Assembly: GCF_000518485.1 (NCBI RefSeq)
Contig: NZ_KI912443.1
Span: 1-64,000 of the forward strand
From: Olleya marilimosa CAM030
GTDB taxonomy: Bacteria > Bacteroidota > Bacteroidia > Flavobacteriales > Flavobacteriaceae
Reading direction: 5' to 3'
Length of the DNA stretch: 64,000 nt
In this document: positions 53,787 to 62,812 of the stretch, in pieces
Layout of the letters: every line of letters starts with the position of its first letter
How positions within the stretch are numbered: the stretch's first letter is position 1
Notes under the pieces: model-generated
What the model was told of the DNA's origin: nothing
Seen by the model: the letters and a program-made list of their open reading frames with translations, nothing else
Databases searched by the model: none
Made by a program: the position numbers and the translations under genes

Positions 53787-55835
53787 CTAGCTTATGTGTA
53801 ATCCGTTGCTAACATTAGCATCATCGGGATTAACAAATACTAATTTACCTGCTGCATTTTCAGTCATTAAAATCATGCCTTGACTTTCCACACCACGTAA
53901 TGCTCTAGGTGCTAAATTGACTAAAACAGTGACTTTTTTACCAATCACTTCTTCTGCAGTAAAGCTTTCTGCAATACCAGATACAATTGTACGAACATCA
54001 ATACCTGTGTCCACTTTTAAAACTAAAAGCTTTTTGGCTTTAGGCATTTTGTGGGCTTCTAAAATCGTTCCTACACGAATGTCTAATTTGGTAAAGTCAT
54101 CAAATGTAATTTCATCCTTTTGAGGCTCTACTACTTTATTAGCTGCTTCATTAGCTTTTTTGCTAGCTTCAAGTTTGTCTAATTGCTTTTGGATTGTATC
54201 ATCTTCTATTTTACTAAACAACAACTCACCTTTACCTATTTGGTGTGCAGCAGGAAGTAATACGTCTTTAGAAGCAATATCAGTCCAAGCATTTGTAGTT
54301 GTATTAAGCATTGTTTTTAACTTGGCAGATGTAAATGGTAAAAACGGTTCTGATAGTGTAGCTAATGCACTTGCTATTTGTAAAGCTACATACATAATTG
54401 TTTTAGTTCTAGCTTCGTCTGTTTTTACTAATTTCCAAGGTTCTTCGTCTGCTAAATATTTGTTTCCAAGTCTTGCTAAGTTCATTAACTCTTGACCAGC
54501 TTCTCTAAAGCGGTAACGTTCTATAGAGCTTTCAATAACTGCAGGATATGCTTTTACCGTTGCTAAAGTTTCTTTGTCAATTGTAGAAAAATCTGAAGGT
54601 GTAGGTACCACACCTTGGTAGTATTTATTTGTTAAAACAACTACGCGATTGATAAAGTTTCCGAAGATTGCTACCAACTCGTTGTTGTTTCTTGCTTGAA
54701 AATCTTTCCAAGTAAAATCGTTGTCTTTGCTTTCTGGAGCATTTGCTGTTAAGGCATAACGTAAAACGTCCTGTTGGTCAGGAAAATCTTGTAAATATTC
54801 TGGTAACCAAACAGCCCAATTTTTAGAGGTGGATAGTTTATTACCTTCAAGATTTAAAAACTCATTAGCAGGTACATTATCAGGCAAAATATAGCTACCT
54901 TCTGCTTTAAGCATAGCAGGAAATATTATACAATGAAACACAATATTGTCCTTACCTATAAAGTGTACAAGTTTTGTGTCTTTATCCTTCCAGTAAGGTT
55001 CCCAATCTTTACCTTCTCTTGCAGCCCATTCTTTAGTAGATGATATGTAACCAATAGGCGCATCAAACCAAACGTAAAGTACTTTTCCTTCTCCTCCAGG
55101 AACCGGAACAGGAATTCCCCAATCTAAATCTCTAGTTACAGCACGTGGTCTTAACCCATCGTCAATCCAAGATTTAACTTGACCATAAACGTTAGGTTTC
55201 CAGTCTTTTTTGTGACCTTCTAGGATCCATTCGCGTAAAAACGCTTCATGCTTATTTAAAGGTAAAAACCAATGTTTTGTTTCTTTTAAAGTTGGGACAT
55301 TGCCAGTAATTGCAGATTTAGGATTAATTAAATCCATAGCATTGTGTGACGTTCCGCATTTTTCGCATTGGTCACCATAACTTTCCTCATTACCACATTT
55401 TGGACACGTACCTATTACAAAACGATCTGCTAAAAATTGGTTAGCTTCTGCGTCGTATAATTGTTCTGACACTTCTTCAACAAATTCATTTTTGTCATAC
55501 AAAGTCTTAAAAAACTCTGAAGCAGTATCATGATGTATTTTTGCTGAAGTACGTGAGTAATTATCAAATGTAATTCCAAAGTCTTCAAAAGAATCTTTTA
55601 TAATTTTATGATATCTATCTACAATTTCTTGAGGTGAAACCCCTTCTTTTTTTGCTTTAATAGTAATTGGCACGCCATGCTCATCACTACCACAAATAAA
55701 GGCTACATCGTTACCAGTTAATCTTTTATATCTAGCGTAAATATCTGCAGGCACATAAACACCTGCTAAATGTCCAATGTGTATTGGTCCATTAGTGTAA
55801 GGTAGTGCTGCAGTAATTGTATATCTTTTTGACAT
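53787..55835 (-). CDS. metG: Methionine--tRNA ligase
   Basis: MetG charges initiator and elongator tRNA-Met. The 682 residues show HIGH in [18 protein letters not shown], a zinc-binding insertion ([20 protein letters not shown]), the KLSTS loop ([11 protein letters not shown]) in place of KMSKS, and a C-terminal tRNA-binding dimerisation domain ([26 protein letters not shown]). It is divergent from the S66 peptidase gene with only 72 bases between. Confidence 0.97.
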   Translation of the reverse strand: MSKRYTITAALPYTNGPIHIGHLAGVYVPADIYARYKRLTGNDVAFICGSDEHGVPITIKAKKEGVSPQEIVDRYHKIIKDSFEDFGITFDNYSRTSAKIHHDTASEFFKTLYDKNEFVEEVSEQLYDAEANQFLADRFVIGTCPKCGNEESYGDQCEKCGTSHNAMDLINPKSAITGNVPTLKETKHWFLPLNKHEAFLREWILEGHKKDWKPNVYGQVKSWIDDGLRPRAVTRDLDWGIPVPVPGGEGKVLYVWFDAPIGYISSTKEWAAREGKDWEPYWKDKDTKLVHFIGKDNIVFHCIIFPAMLKAEGSYILPDNVPANEFLNLEGNKLSTSKNWAVWLPEYLQDFPDQQDVLRYALTANAPESKDNDFTWKDFQARNNNELVAIFGNFINRVVVLTNKYYQGVVPTPSDFSTIDKETLATVKAYPAVIESSIERYRFREAGQELMNLARLGNKYLADEEPWKLVKTDEARTKTIMYVALQIASALATLSEPFLPFTSAKLKTMLNTTTNAWTDIASKDVLLPAAHQIGKGELLFSKIEDDTIQKQLDKLEASKKANEAANKVVEPQKDEITFDDFTKLDIRVGTILEAHKMPKAKKLLVLKVDTGIDVRTIVSGIAESFTAEEVIGKKVTVLVNLAPRALRGVESQGMILMTENAAGKLVFVNPDDANVSNGLHIS

Positions 55836-55907
55836 CTTTGTTATCTTTTGAAGGTGTAAAAATACGCAATTTGATAGCCATTTAGAAAAAAAATGTAATT
55901 TTACATT

Positions 55908-56915
55908 ATGTCAAAAAAGAGAATATTATTGTTTGTGTGTTGTGCTGTTTTTTTCTTAGGAAATACTATAGGATTTGCGCAAAATAAAACCGAAATTAAA
56001 TTGATACAACCACCTTATTTAAAAGCAGGAGACACTGTTGCTATTGTTGCACCTTCTGGTGTTTTAAAAAATAGATTTGATGAAGTAAATCGTGCAAAGC
56101 AACTTTTGGAAAGTTGGAACTTACATGTCGTTATTGGTAAACATGTTTTTAATCAAGCTAACCATTTTGCTGGCACAGATGAAGAGCGTTGCGAAGATTT
56201 TCAATTGGCTTTAGATGATCCTAAAATTAAGGCTATATGGTCTGCTCGTGGTGGTTACGGAACCGTTAGGATTTTGGATAGCTTAGATTATACCAAATTT
56301 TTAAAGCAGCCTAAATGGGTTATTGGTTACAGTGATATTACTGCTTTACATAACCAAATACATAACTTAGGTGTACAATCACTACATGCTATTATGGGAG
56401 TAAGCTTACCAGAAAACTTGGAGGACATTGCAGATAGTATAGCAACTTTTAAAAACACGCTTTTTGGCCAACCATTACGTTATGCTTTAAAAGGGTCAAA
56501 ATATAATAAACCAGGAGATGCAAATGGTGTTTTAGTTGGTGGTAATTTAACTATTTTGCATACAATGTTAGGCTCTAAAGAGAGTATAGATACAGATGGT
56601 AAAATTTTATTTATTGAAGAAATAGGAGAGTACAAGTACCATATAGATCGTATGTTACAAAGTTTAAAACGTGCTGGCTATTTTGACAACTGTAAAGGTG
56701 TTTTAGTTGGTGATATGAGTAAAATGCGAAAAAACACTACACTTTGGGGTACTTCAATCGAGCAATTAATTATTGATGCGTTGTCTGATTATAATTTTCC
56801 TATTGCGTTTAATATGCCTGCAGGACATGAAAAAGATAACAGAGCTTTAATTTTAGGTCGTCAAGTAATATTAAAAGTAGATAAAAGCAAATCGACTTTA
56901 ATTTTTGAAGAGTAA
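55908..56915 (+). CDS. LD-carboxypeptidase (peptidase family S66), exported
   Basis: The enzyme cuts the L,D-bond of murein tetrapeptides during wall recycling. A signal peptide ([17 protein letters not shown]) precedes [17 protein letters not shown]. The Ser-Glu-His triad is recognisable: Ser in [13 protein letters not shown], Glu in [19 protein letters not shown], and His in MPAGHEKDN. Length (335) is normal with the leader. The YraN gene overlaps its stop by one base (TAATG). Confidence 0.92.
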   Translation: MSKKRILLFVCCAVFFLGNTIGFAQNKTEIKLIQPPYLKAGDTVAIVAPSGVLKNRFDEVNRAKQLLESWNLHVVIGKHVFNQANHFAGTDEERCEDFQLALDDPKIKAIWSARGGYGTVRILDSLDYTKFLKQPKWVIGYSDITALHNQIHNLGVQSLHAIMGVSLPENLEDIADSIATFKNTLFGQPLRYALKGSKYNKPGDANGVLVGGNLTILHTMLGSKESIDTDGKILFIEEIGEYKYHIDRMLQSLKRAGYFDNCKGVLVGDMSKMRKNTTLWGTSIEQLIIDALSDYNFPIAFNMPAGHEKDNRALILGRQVILKVDKSKSTLIFEE

Positions 56916-57274
56916 TGGCTAATCATAATGAACTTGGTAAAAAAGGAGAGCAATTAGCTGTAGATTTTTTAATTGAAAACAAATACGATATTATTGAACG
57001 AAACTATCGTTTTGATAAAGCTGAAGTTGATATTATTGCTCAAAAAGCTGATGTTTTAGCAATAATTGAAGTCAAAACAAGATCTACTGATACCTTTGGT
57101 AACCCTCAAGACTTTGTAAAACCAAAACAAATCCAACGCTTGGTAAAAGCAGTAGATGAATATGTCACGTTAAATGGGTTAGATGTTGAGGTTAGGTTTG
57201 ATATTATTGCGATAGTCAAGCAAAACAATCAATTTAATATCAGGCATTTAGAAAATGCCTTTTATCATTTTTAA
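56915..57274 (+). CDS. YraN family (UPF0102) nuclease-fold protein
   Basis: The 119-residue protein matches the UPF0102 family: GKKGEQLAVDFLIENKYDIIERNYRF, then DIIAQKADVLAIIEVKTRS with the Asp/Glu-x-Lys core of the restriction-endonuclease-like fold. It resembles Holliday-junction resolvase folds, but the cellular role of the family is not settled. It is translationally linked to the S66 peptidase. Confidence 0.93.
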   Translation: MANHNELGKKGEQLAVDFLIENKYDIIERNYRFDKAEVDIIAQKADVLAIIEVKTRSTDTFGNPQDFVKPKQIQRLVKAVDEYVTLNGLDVEVRFDIIAIVKQNNQFNIRHLENAFYHF

Positions 57275-57308
57275 TTTATCGTGATTATCGCAATAAGAGT
57301 AACCTAAT

Positions 57309-57329
57309 AAAAACAAGACTTTGTTTTTT
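57309..57329. terminator. Weak convergent hairpin
   Basis: AAAAACAA / TTGTTTTT with loop GACT between YraN and the convergent TlpA-like gene. It has few GC pairs, so it is a weak candidate terminator for either side. Confidence 0.35.
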
Positions 57330-57344
57330 AGCCTTTTTAATTGC

Positions 57345-58691
57345 CTATTCTTCTTTTTTAGATTGTGGTAATGTTTTAAAATATGCTTCAAAAGCCTTAA
57401 AATCATAAGGTTTTTTGATTATTTTTTTATCACTATCTAGTACAAAATAACTTGGTGTAGACTTAACATTATAGTTGTTGCCAATCTCATTATCCCATTT
57501 ACCTTCTCCAAAAACATGATAAAACTCAGGGTAATCATAAGTCATATCTTTCCATCTGTAACGGTCTTCGTCTAGTGCTATAGCAATTACTTTTATTTGC
57601 TTATTATCTAAAGTTTTTACATACTTGTGTAGTTCAGGAATCTCTTCTAAACAGTGAGAGCATGTTGTGCTCCAAAACACGATTAGGTAATTATTAGACT
57701 CATCTAATTGATGTAGGTTTTTTACAGTAGCCTCTCCTTCTTCATCATATATAACTATTTCAAAGTCCTGTCCAATATTGCCAACAGATGCATTTTTAAA
57801 ATAGGTTAAATCTTCTATTAATGGCGTGTCATTTTCCGCTTTAGCTAAAGCTAATAAATGAGTATCTGTAATATGGTTAGCAACAGGCTCAACTTCTTCT
57901 ACAGCAAATTGATTCCATAAAATCTCTAACATTATTTTTTTAATCTTAGGATTATTTCCAATAGCTTTTACAACCGTATCTATGTTGCTATTATAAGACG
58001 TGATTTGATTTTCGCTATCACTAAAATTGAATACATAATTTAAGGTTGCTTCAATTAAAAAGTTTGAATTTTGAAGTACTGGATTTCCAAAATTTATATG
58101 TTTAAAGTAGTTGTCTTTTGCGTTTTTAGTAAACGTTTTGGCGTCAATTAAATTTTCAGGAATATAAGGTTGACTTGCAGTTATAAAGTTTAGTACTAAT
58201 TTACCTTCCGATGCCTTTTCAAACTCTGACTGCGTTGTTTTTAAGATGTCAATAATGTTTTTAAAATCTTTTTCTTTTTTACCTCCAGAAGAATAAAATG
58301 CGTTTAAGCTCTGACCAATCATAGACATACTATTGTTGTAAGAGATCCAAAGTTTATTTTCTTCCGAGGATACAAACTCTAGGCCTTTTTCTAAATCAAA
58401 AGTAAGCTCGATATCTTCGTTGTTATATAAAAAATCAAAATTATACTGATCTTGTGGTTGAGCATAAACAATACGATAGGTGCCAGGAGCTTGTGTTTTT
58501 TTAAGATTAAAAACAAAGCTTCCGTCTGCTGCAATATCTGCATTATCTACAAAAATTGAAGTGTCTGCAGTGACTTGATATAAAAATGCGAATTTAAATT
58601 GATCAGCAGGAGTAAAGGTGCCTTTAATTGTGTTTTGTGCCACTAAAAAGGTTGGCAATATGGTAAATAAAAACAGTATTTTTTTATACAT
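57345..58691 (-). CDS. TlpA-family thioredoxin-like protein with DUF4369-like N-terminus
   Basis: The 448 residues have a signal peptide (ILFLFTILPTFLVAQ), a beta-sandwich N-terminal domain (NTIKGTFTPADQFKFAFLYQ...GTYRIVYAQ) of the DUF4369 type, a helical middle, and a C-terminal thioredoxin fold with the redox motif CSHC in IVFWSTTCSHCLEEIPEL. Such proteins reduce or exchange disulfides in the periplasm. The gene precedes mfd on the same strand, with 32 bases between in the order mfd then this gene. Confidence 0.9.
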   Translation of the reverse strand: MYKKILFLFTILPTFLVAQNTIKGTFTPADQFKFAFLYQVTADTSIFVDNADIAADGSFVFNLKKTQAPGTYRIVYAQPQDQYNFDFLYNNEDIELTFDLEKGLEFVSSEENKLWISYNNSMSMIGQSLNAFYSSGGKKEKDFKNIIDILKTTQSEFEKASEGKLVLNFITASQPYIPENLIDAKTFTKNAKDNYFKHINFGNPVLQNSNFLIEATLNYVFNFSDSENQITSYNSNIDTVVKAIGNNPKIKKIMLEILWNQFAVEEVEPVANHITDTHLLALAKAENDTPLIEDLTYFKNASVGNIGQDFEIVIYDEEGEATVKNLHQLDESNNYLIVFWSTTCSHCLEEIPELHKYVKTLDNKQIKVIAIALDEDRYRWKDMTYDYPEFYHVFGEGKWDNEIGNNYNVKSTPSYFVLDSDKKIIKKPYDFKAFEAYFKTLPQSKKEE

Positions 58692-58723
58692 TTTTTTGTG
58701 ATTTTCTATTATAATTTCAAAAA

Positions 58724-61700
58724 CTATTCCAATATTGGTTGTAAGGCAATTAAAGCTTTTTTAACCGTTTTTATGTTGTCAAAGGTAAGTAATAAACGTA
58801 AGCCATTTCTGGTTTGTTTTTCTTTCATTTTACAAGATTGCGCGTGTGTTTGCACATACTGTAATAGCTTTGTAAAATTAGGACTTTGATAAAAACTGCT
58901 TTTTTGATCATTAATAAAATAACAAATTAGCTTGCCTTGTTTCATTATTACTTTTTCAATACCTAGTTTAGTAGCTATCCATTTGATGCGTACGCTATTA
59001 ATCAAGTCAACAACTTGTGTTGGTAGCTCTCCAAAACGATCAATAAGTTGTGTTTCAAACTCTGCTAATTCAGCTTCGGTTTTAAAGTTGTTTAATTGGG
59101 TGTAAAGACTTAATCTTTCAGCAATATTATTAACATAGTCGTCAGGGAATAAAAGTTCCATGTCTGTGTCAATAGTAATATCTTTAACGTATTCTTTGTT
59201 TTCTAATGGCTCGTTATAAAGTTCTTTAAACTCATTTTCTTTAAGCTCTTCAATTGCTTCATTGAGGATTTTTTGATAGGTGTCAAAACCAATTTCATTT
59301 ATAAATCCGCTTTGTTCACCTCCTAATAAATCTCCTGCTCCTCTGATTTCTAGATCTTTCATAGCAATATTAAAACCACTACCTAACTCAGTAAACTGCT
59401 CTAAGGCTTGGATACGCTTTCTGGCATCGTCTGTCATTGCAGAGTATTCTGGAGTTATAAAATAACAAAAGGCTTTTTTATTACTACGTCCAACACGTCC
59501 ACGCATTTGATGCAGATCACTTAGTCCAAAATTATTTGCATTGTTAATAAAAATAGTATTGGCATTTGGTACATCCAAACCGCTTTCAATAATTGTTGTA
59601 CTTACAAGCACGTCAAATTCGCCATCCATAAAACCAAGCATCAAGCTTTCTAGTTTTTTGCCTTCTAGTTGACCATGACCAATACCTATTTTAGCATCAG
59701 GAACCAAGCGTTGAATCATACCAGCAACCTCTTTAATATTCTCAATACGATTATGAATAAAAAAGATTTGTCCACCACGTTCTATCTCGTAACTTACTGC
59801 ATCTCTAATAGCTTCTTCTGTAAATCTTATAACATTACTTTCTATTGGGTAACGGTTTGGTGGAGGTGTGGTAATGACAGATAAGTCTCTTGCAGCCATT
59901 AAGCTAAATTGTAATGTTCTAGGTATTGGAGTTGCAGTAAGTGTTAATACGTCTACGTTATCTTTTAATGTTTTTAGTTTTTCTTTTACAGCAACACCAA
60001 ATTTTTGCTCTTCGTCAACAATAAGTAACCCTAAGTCCTTAAACTTAACATTTTTACTAGCAAGTTGGTGTGTGCCTACTATAATGTCGACATGACCTTT
60101 TTCTAATTTTTCTAAGGTTTCTTTTTTTTGTTTTGCAGTTCTAAAACGGTTAACATAATCTACTGTAACAGGAAAATCTTTAAGACGCTCTGTAAATGTT
60201 TTATGATGCTGAAAGGCTAATACTGTTGTTGGCACTAAAACTGCTACTTGTTTACCATTATCTACTGCTTTAAAAGCTGCGCGTATGGCTACTTCGGTTT
60301 TACCAAAACCAACATCTCCACATATTAAACGGTCCATAGGACGCTCGCTTTCCATGTCTGCTTTTATATCTGCAGTTGCAGTGATTTGATCTGGTGTATC
60401 TTCGTATAAAAAAGAAGCTTCTAGCTCGTGTTGTAAATAGCTGTCTGGTTTGTATTGATATCCTTTTTCTAGCTTACGTTTTGCATATAATTTTATTAGG
60501 TTGAAAGCAACATGCTTTACCCTAGATTTAGTTTTTTCTTTAAGAACTTTCCAAGCTTTACTTCCTAATTTGTATACTTTAGGAGGTTTGCCATCTTTAC
60601 CATTAAACTTGGTTATTTTATGTAGAGAGTGAATACTTAGGTACAAGACATCACGCTCTCCATACACAAGTTTAATAGCTTCTTGTTTTTTACCTTCGAC
60701 ATCAATTTTTTGAAGTCCTCCAAATTTTCCTATTCCATGATCAATGTGTGTAACATAATCACCAATGTCAAGATTGGTTAACTCTTTTAAGGTTATGGCT
60801 TGCTTTTTAGCATATCCATTTTTAAGATGAAATTTATGATAACGTTCAAAAATCTGGTGATCTGTATATACGACTATTTTAAGGTCGTGATCTATAAATC
60901 CTTGGTACAGTGATTGGGTAATAGTTTGGTAATGGACGTCTTGCTCAACATCGTCAAATATATCATGAAAACGTTTTGCTTGTTGCTCACTGACACAAGC
61001 TATATAGTTTGTGTAATCGTTATTATGATTACTATTTAGGTTATCTATTAATAAGTTAAATTGTTTATTAAATGTGGGTTGTGGTGACGTGTTATGTTGT
61101 ATGACTTCTGTTGCGCTAAAGATAGAATCACTTCCAAATTCTACAAGACTAAAATCTAATAGTTGTTTTTTTAGCTCGGCAGCATTGCAAAATAATTCTA
61201 ATGGTTCTGCGTGTTTGATGTCTTTATTTAATTTAACAAAAGCTGCAATTGCTTTGTCAAAAAAGTCGTCCACACGATCAAAGGTTAAGTCAAAATTTTT
61301 GCCAAAAACGACTGTTTTTTGTGCAATGTATTTTAAAAAACTTTGTCTGGATTCATCCATTAATTTATTAGCCACATTTGGTATGATGCTAATTTTTTTA
61401 ATTTGCTCTGTGGATAATTGGGTCTCTACATCAAAGGTCCTGATACTATCTACTTCGTCTCCAAAAAACTCGATTCGATAGGGTTCGTCATGACTAAAAG
61501 AAAATACATCTACAATACCACCACGTACTGAAAACTCACCAGGCTCTGTTACAAAATCGACGCGTTTAAATTTGTATTCAAATAGGACTTCGTTTACAAA
61601 GTCTATTGATAGGCTATCATTAACGGTTATTTTAAGTGTATTACGCTCTAGCTCTTTTCTGGTAACTACTTTTTCAAAAAGTGCGTCAGGATAAGTAACA

Positions 61701-62062
61701 ATTATAGCTGGTTTTTTACGTGAGTTGATACGATTTAAAACTTCGGCACGTAATAGGACGTTTGCGTTATCGGTTTCTTCTATTTGATAGGGTCTACGAT
61801 AGCTTCCTGGATAAAATAGGACGTCTGTTTTGTTAATGAGTTGTTCTAGATCGTTTAAGTAAAAAGCAGCTTCTTCTTTGTCATTAAAAATAAGTAAAAA
61901 AGGGAGTTGTGTTTGTTTAAAAGATTGTGCTACAACGTAGGATAGTGATGAGCCTACAAGCCCTTTTAAATGTGTTTTACTTTGGGTTTGGGCAATAGCA
62001 GTTTGCAGTTTTTGCAATTGCAAAGACTGTAAATAGGTTTGCGAGATTAAGGTTTTACTCAC
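58724..62062 (-). CDS. mfd: Transcription-repair coupling factor
   Basis: Mfd removes stalled RNA polymerase and recruits UvrA to damage. The GTG at 62062 is chosen: the frame runs on to a TTG at 62092, but a TATATTTG promoter element lies inside that extension (62080-62087). The 1112 residues include the UvrB-like N-terminal part (PGSYRRPYQIEET, FSVRGGIVDVF), the RNA-polymerase-interacting domain (DIGDYVTHIDHGIGKFGGL), the RecG-like helicase with Walker A CGDVGFGKTEVAIRAAF and DEEQKFGV, and a C-terminal TRCF domain. Confidence 0.95.
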   Translation of the reverse strand: MSKTLISQTYLQSLQLQKLQTAIAQTQSKTHLKGLVGSSLSYVVAQSFKQTQLPFLLIFNDKEEAAFYLNDLEQLINKTDVLFYPGSYRRPYQIEETDNANVLLRAEVLNRINSRKKPAIIVTYPDALFEKVVTRKELERNTLKITVNDSLSIDFVNEVLFEYKFKRVDFVTEPGEFSVRGGIVDVFSFSHDEPYRIEFFGDEVDSIRTFDVETQLSTEQIKKISIIPNVANKLMDESRQSFLKYIAQKTVVFGKNFDLTFDRVDDFFDKAIAAFVKLNKDIKHAEPLELFCNAAELKKQLLDFSLVEFGSDSIFSATEVIQHNTSPQPTFNKQFNLLIDNLNSNHNNDYTNYIACVSEQQAKRFHDIFDDVEQDVHYQTITQSLYQGFIDHDLKIVVYTDHQIFERYHKFHLKNGYAKKQAITLKELTNLDIGDYVTHIDHGIGKFGGLQKIDVEGKKQEAIKLVYGERDVLYLSIHSLHKITKFNGKDGKPPKVYKLGSKAWKVLKEKTKSRVKHVAFNLIKLYAKRKLEKGYQYKPDSYLQHELEASFLYEDTPDQITATADIKADMESERPMDRLICGDVGFGKTEVAIRAAFKAVDNGKQVAVLVPTTVLAFQHHKTFTERLKDFPVTVDYVNRFRTAKQKKETLEKLEKGHVDIIVGTHQLASKNVKFKDLGLLIVDEEQKFGVAVKEKLKTLKDNVDVLTLTATPIPRTLQFSLMAARDLSVITTPPPNRYPIESNVIRFTEEAIRDAVSYEIERGGQIFFIHNRIENIKEVAGMIQRLVPDAKIGIGHGQLEGKKLESLMLGFMDGEFDVLVSTTIIESGLDVPNANTIFINNANNFGLSDLHQMRGRVGRSNKKAFCYFITPEYSAMTDDARKRIQALEQFTELGSGFNIAMKDLEIRGAGDLLGGEQSGFINEIGFDTYQKILNEAIEELKENEFKELYNEPLENKEYVKDITIDTDMELLFPDDYVNNIAERLSLYTQLNNFKTEAELAEFETQLIDRFGELPTQVVDLINSVRIKWIATKLGIEKVIMKQGKLICYFINDQKSSFYQSPNFTKLLQYVQTHAQSCKMKEKQTRNGLRLLLTFDNIKTVKKALIALQPILE

Positions 62063-62079
62063 TATAACTTTAGTTTGTG

Positions 62080-62087
62080 CAAATATA
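62080..62087 (-). promoter_or_regulatory. Candidate -7 element for mfd
   Basis: The minus strand reads TATATTTG, 17 bases before the chosen GTG start. The transcript would have a leader of about 10 bases. Confidence 0.48.
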
Positions 62088-62154
62088 AGCAATGCATAAA
62101 TTATTAGCTTTTAGATTTACAAAATTTAACTTTTTAGAAATGTCCATAGGTAGA

Positions 62155-62254
62155 TGCGTTAAGGATGGAGTGGTTTGTCTGAGCTCCTCGCAGAGAGCGA
62201 GCCACGAGAGCCTGGTTTTTTACACCAATTAAAGGGTGTAAAATAAACGCCCAA
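62155..62254 (-). repeat. Interspersed structured repeat, copy 2
   Basis: Read on the minus strand it has TTGGGCGTTT (62254-62245), a 9-bp hairpin TTTTACACC / GGTGTAAAA (62243-62218), AACCAGG (62217-62211), a GC-rich second hairpin with CTCGC / GCGAG (62201-62187) enclosed by GTGG/CCAC, and CCTTAACGCA (62164-62155). The order and short blocks are those of copy 1 at 21894-22006, while the stems differ in sequence. The GC-rich part is unlike its AT-rich surroundings. It lies between the mfd and TerB promoters. Confidence 0.72.
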
Positions 62255-62295
62255 AAAAATAAAAACTTTTAATTTTAAAAGGTGTAGGGTTTGAC

Positions 62296-62303
62296 TATAT
62301 TTG
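62296..62303 (+). promoter_or_regulatory. Candidate -7 element for the TerB-like gene
   Basis: TATATTTG matches TAnnTTTG, 24 bases before the ATG at 62328. Confidence 0.45.
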
Positions 62304-62327
62304 TAGTCTAAAATTAAACAAAAAAGT

Positions 62328-62759
62328 ATGTCATTTTCAGATTTATTCGATAGTGGATTTAAAAAGCGTAATGAGGATCATTTTGCTGCAATAGTACGTG
62401 TAGCAATGAGTGATGGTGTGATTAGTGATGCAGAAAAAGCGTTTTTAGACCGTTTAGCACGTAATTTAGATATTAGTGAAAGCGAGTATAAGCAGATATT
62501 AATAGATTATAAAGAGCACCCAATTAATCCTCCAACATCTTATGAGCAACGTTTAGAGCGTTTATATGATTTGTCAAGAATGGTTTGGGCTGATCATATT
62601 GAAGGACCTAAACAAACTGCTATTTTGGAGCGTTTATGTGTTGGTTTAGGCTTTAAATCTAGCAATGCTAAATATGTTACACACAAGGCTTTAGAGTTAG
62701 TGCATGAAGGTGTTGACTTGGATACTTTTGCTGAAGAAATTAAAACTATGAACAGATAA
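62328..62759 (+). CDS. TerB-like (tellurite-resistance/DjlA-type) protein
   Basis: The 143-residue helical protein matches the TerB fold: HFAAIVRVAMSDGVISDAEKAFLDRLARNLDISESEY has the Asp-Gly-x-Ile-x-x-x-Glu pattern of this family, repeated more weakly as MVWADHIEGPKQTAILERL. TerB domains bind divalent metal and occur in membrane-linked stress complexes, but alone they do not imply tellurite resistance. No other ter gene is nearby. It has its own promoter-like site and a strong terminator. Confidence 0.85.
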   Translation: MSFSDLFDSGFKKRNEDHFAAIVRVAMSDGVISDAEKAFLDRLARNLDISESEYKQILIDYKEHPINPPTSYEQRLERLYDLSRMVWADHIEGPKQTAILERLCVGLGFKSSNAKYVTHKALELVHEGVDLDTFAEEIKTMNR

Positions 62760-62780
62760 TATCTATCTGATTACTATATA

Positions 62781-62812
62781 AAAAAAAGCGAACTGAAAAG
62801 TTCGCTTTTTTT
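62781..62812. terminator. Bidirectional terminator
   Basis: Stem AAAAAAAGCGAACT / AGTTCGCTTTTTTT with loop GAAA between the TerB-like gene and the convergent kinase gene, whose stop lies at its edge. Confidence 0.92.

Noticed and set aside
62171-62220. tRNA or rRNA remnant in the GC-rich patch
   Set aside because: No cloverleaf or rRNA segment is visible; the patch is better explained as the second hairpin of the repeat.
62328-62759. Part of a tellurite-resistance operon
   Set aside because: Only a lone TerB-like protein is present, flanked by its own promoter and terminator, with no terC, terD or related genes.
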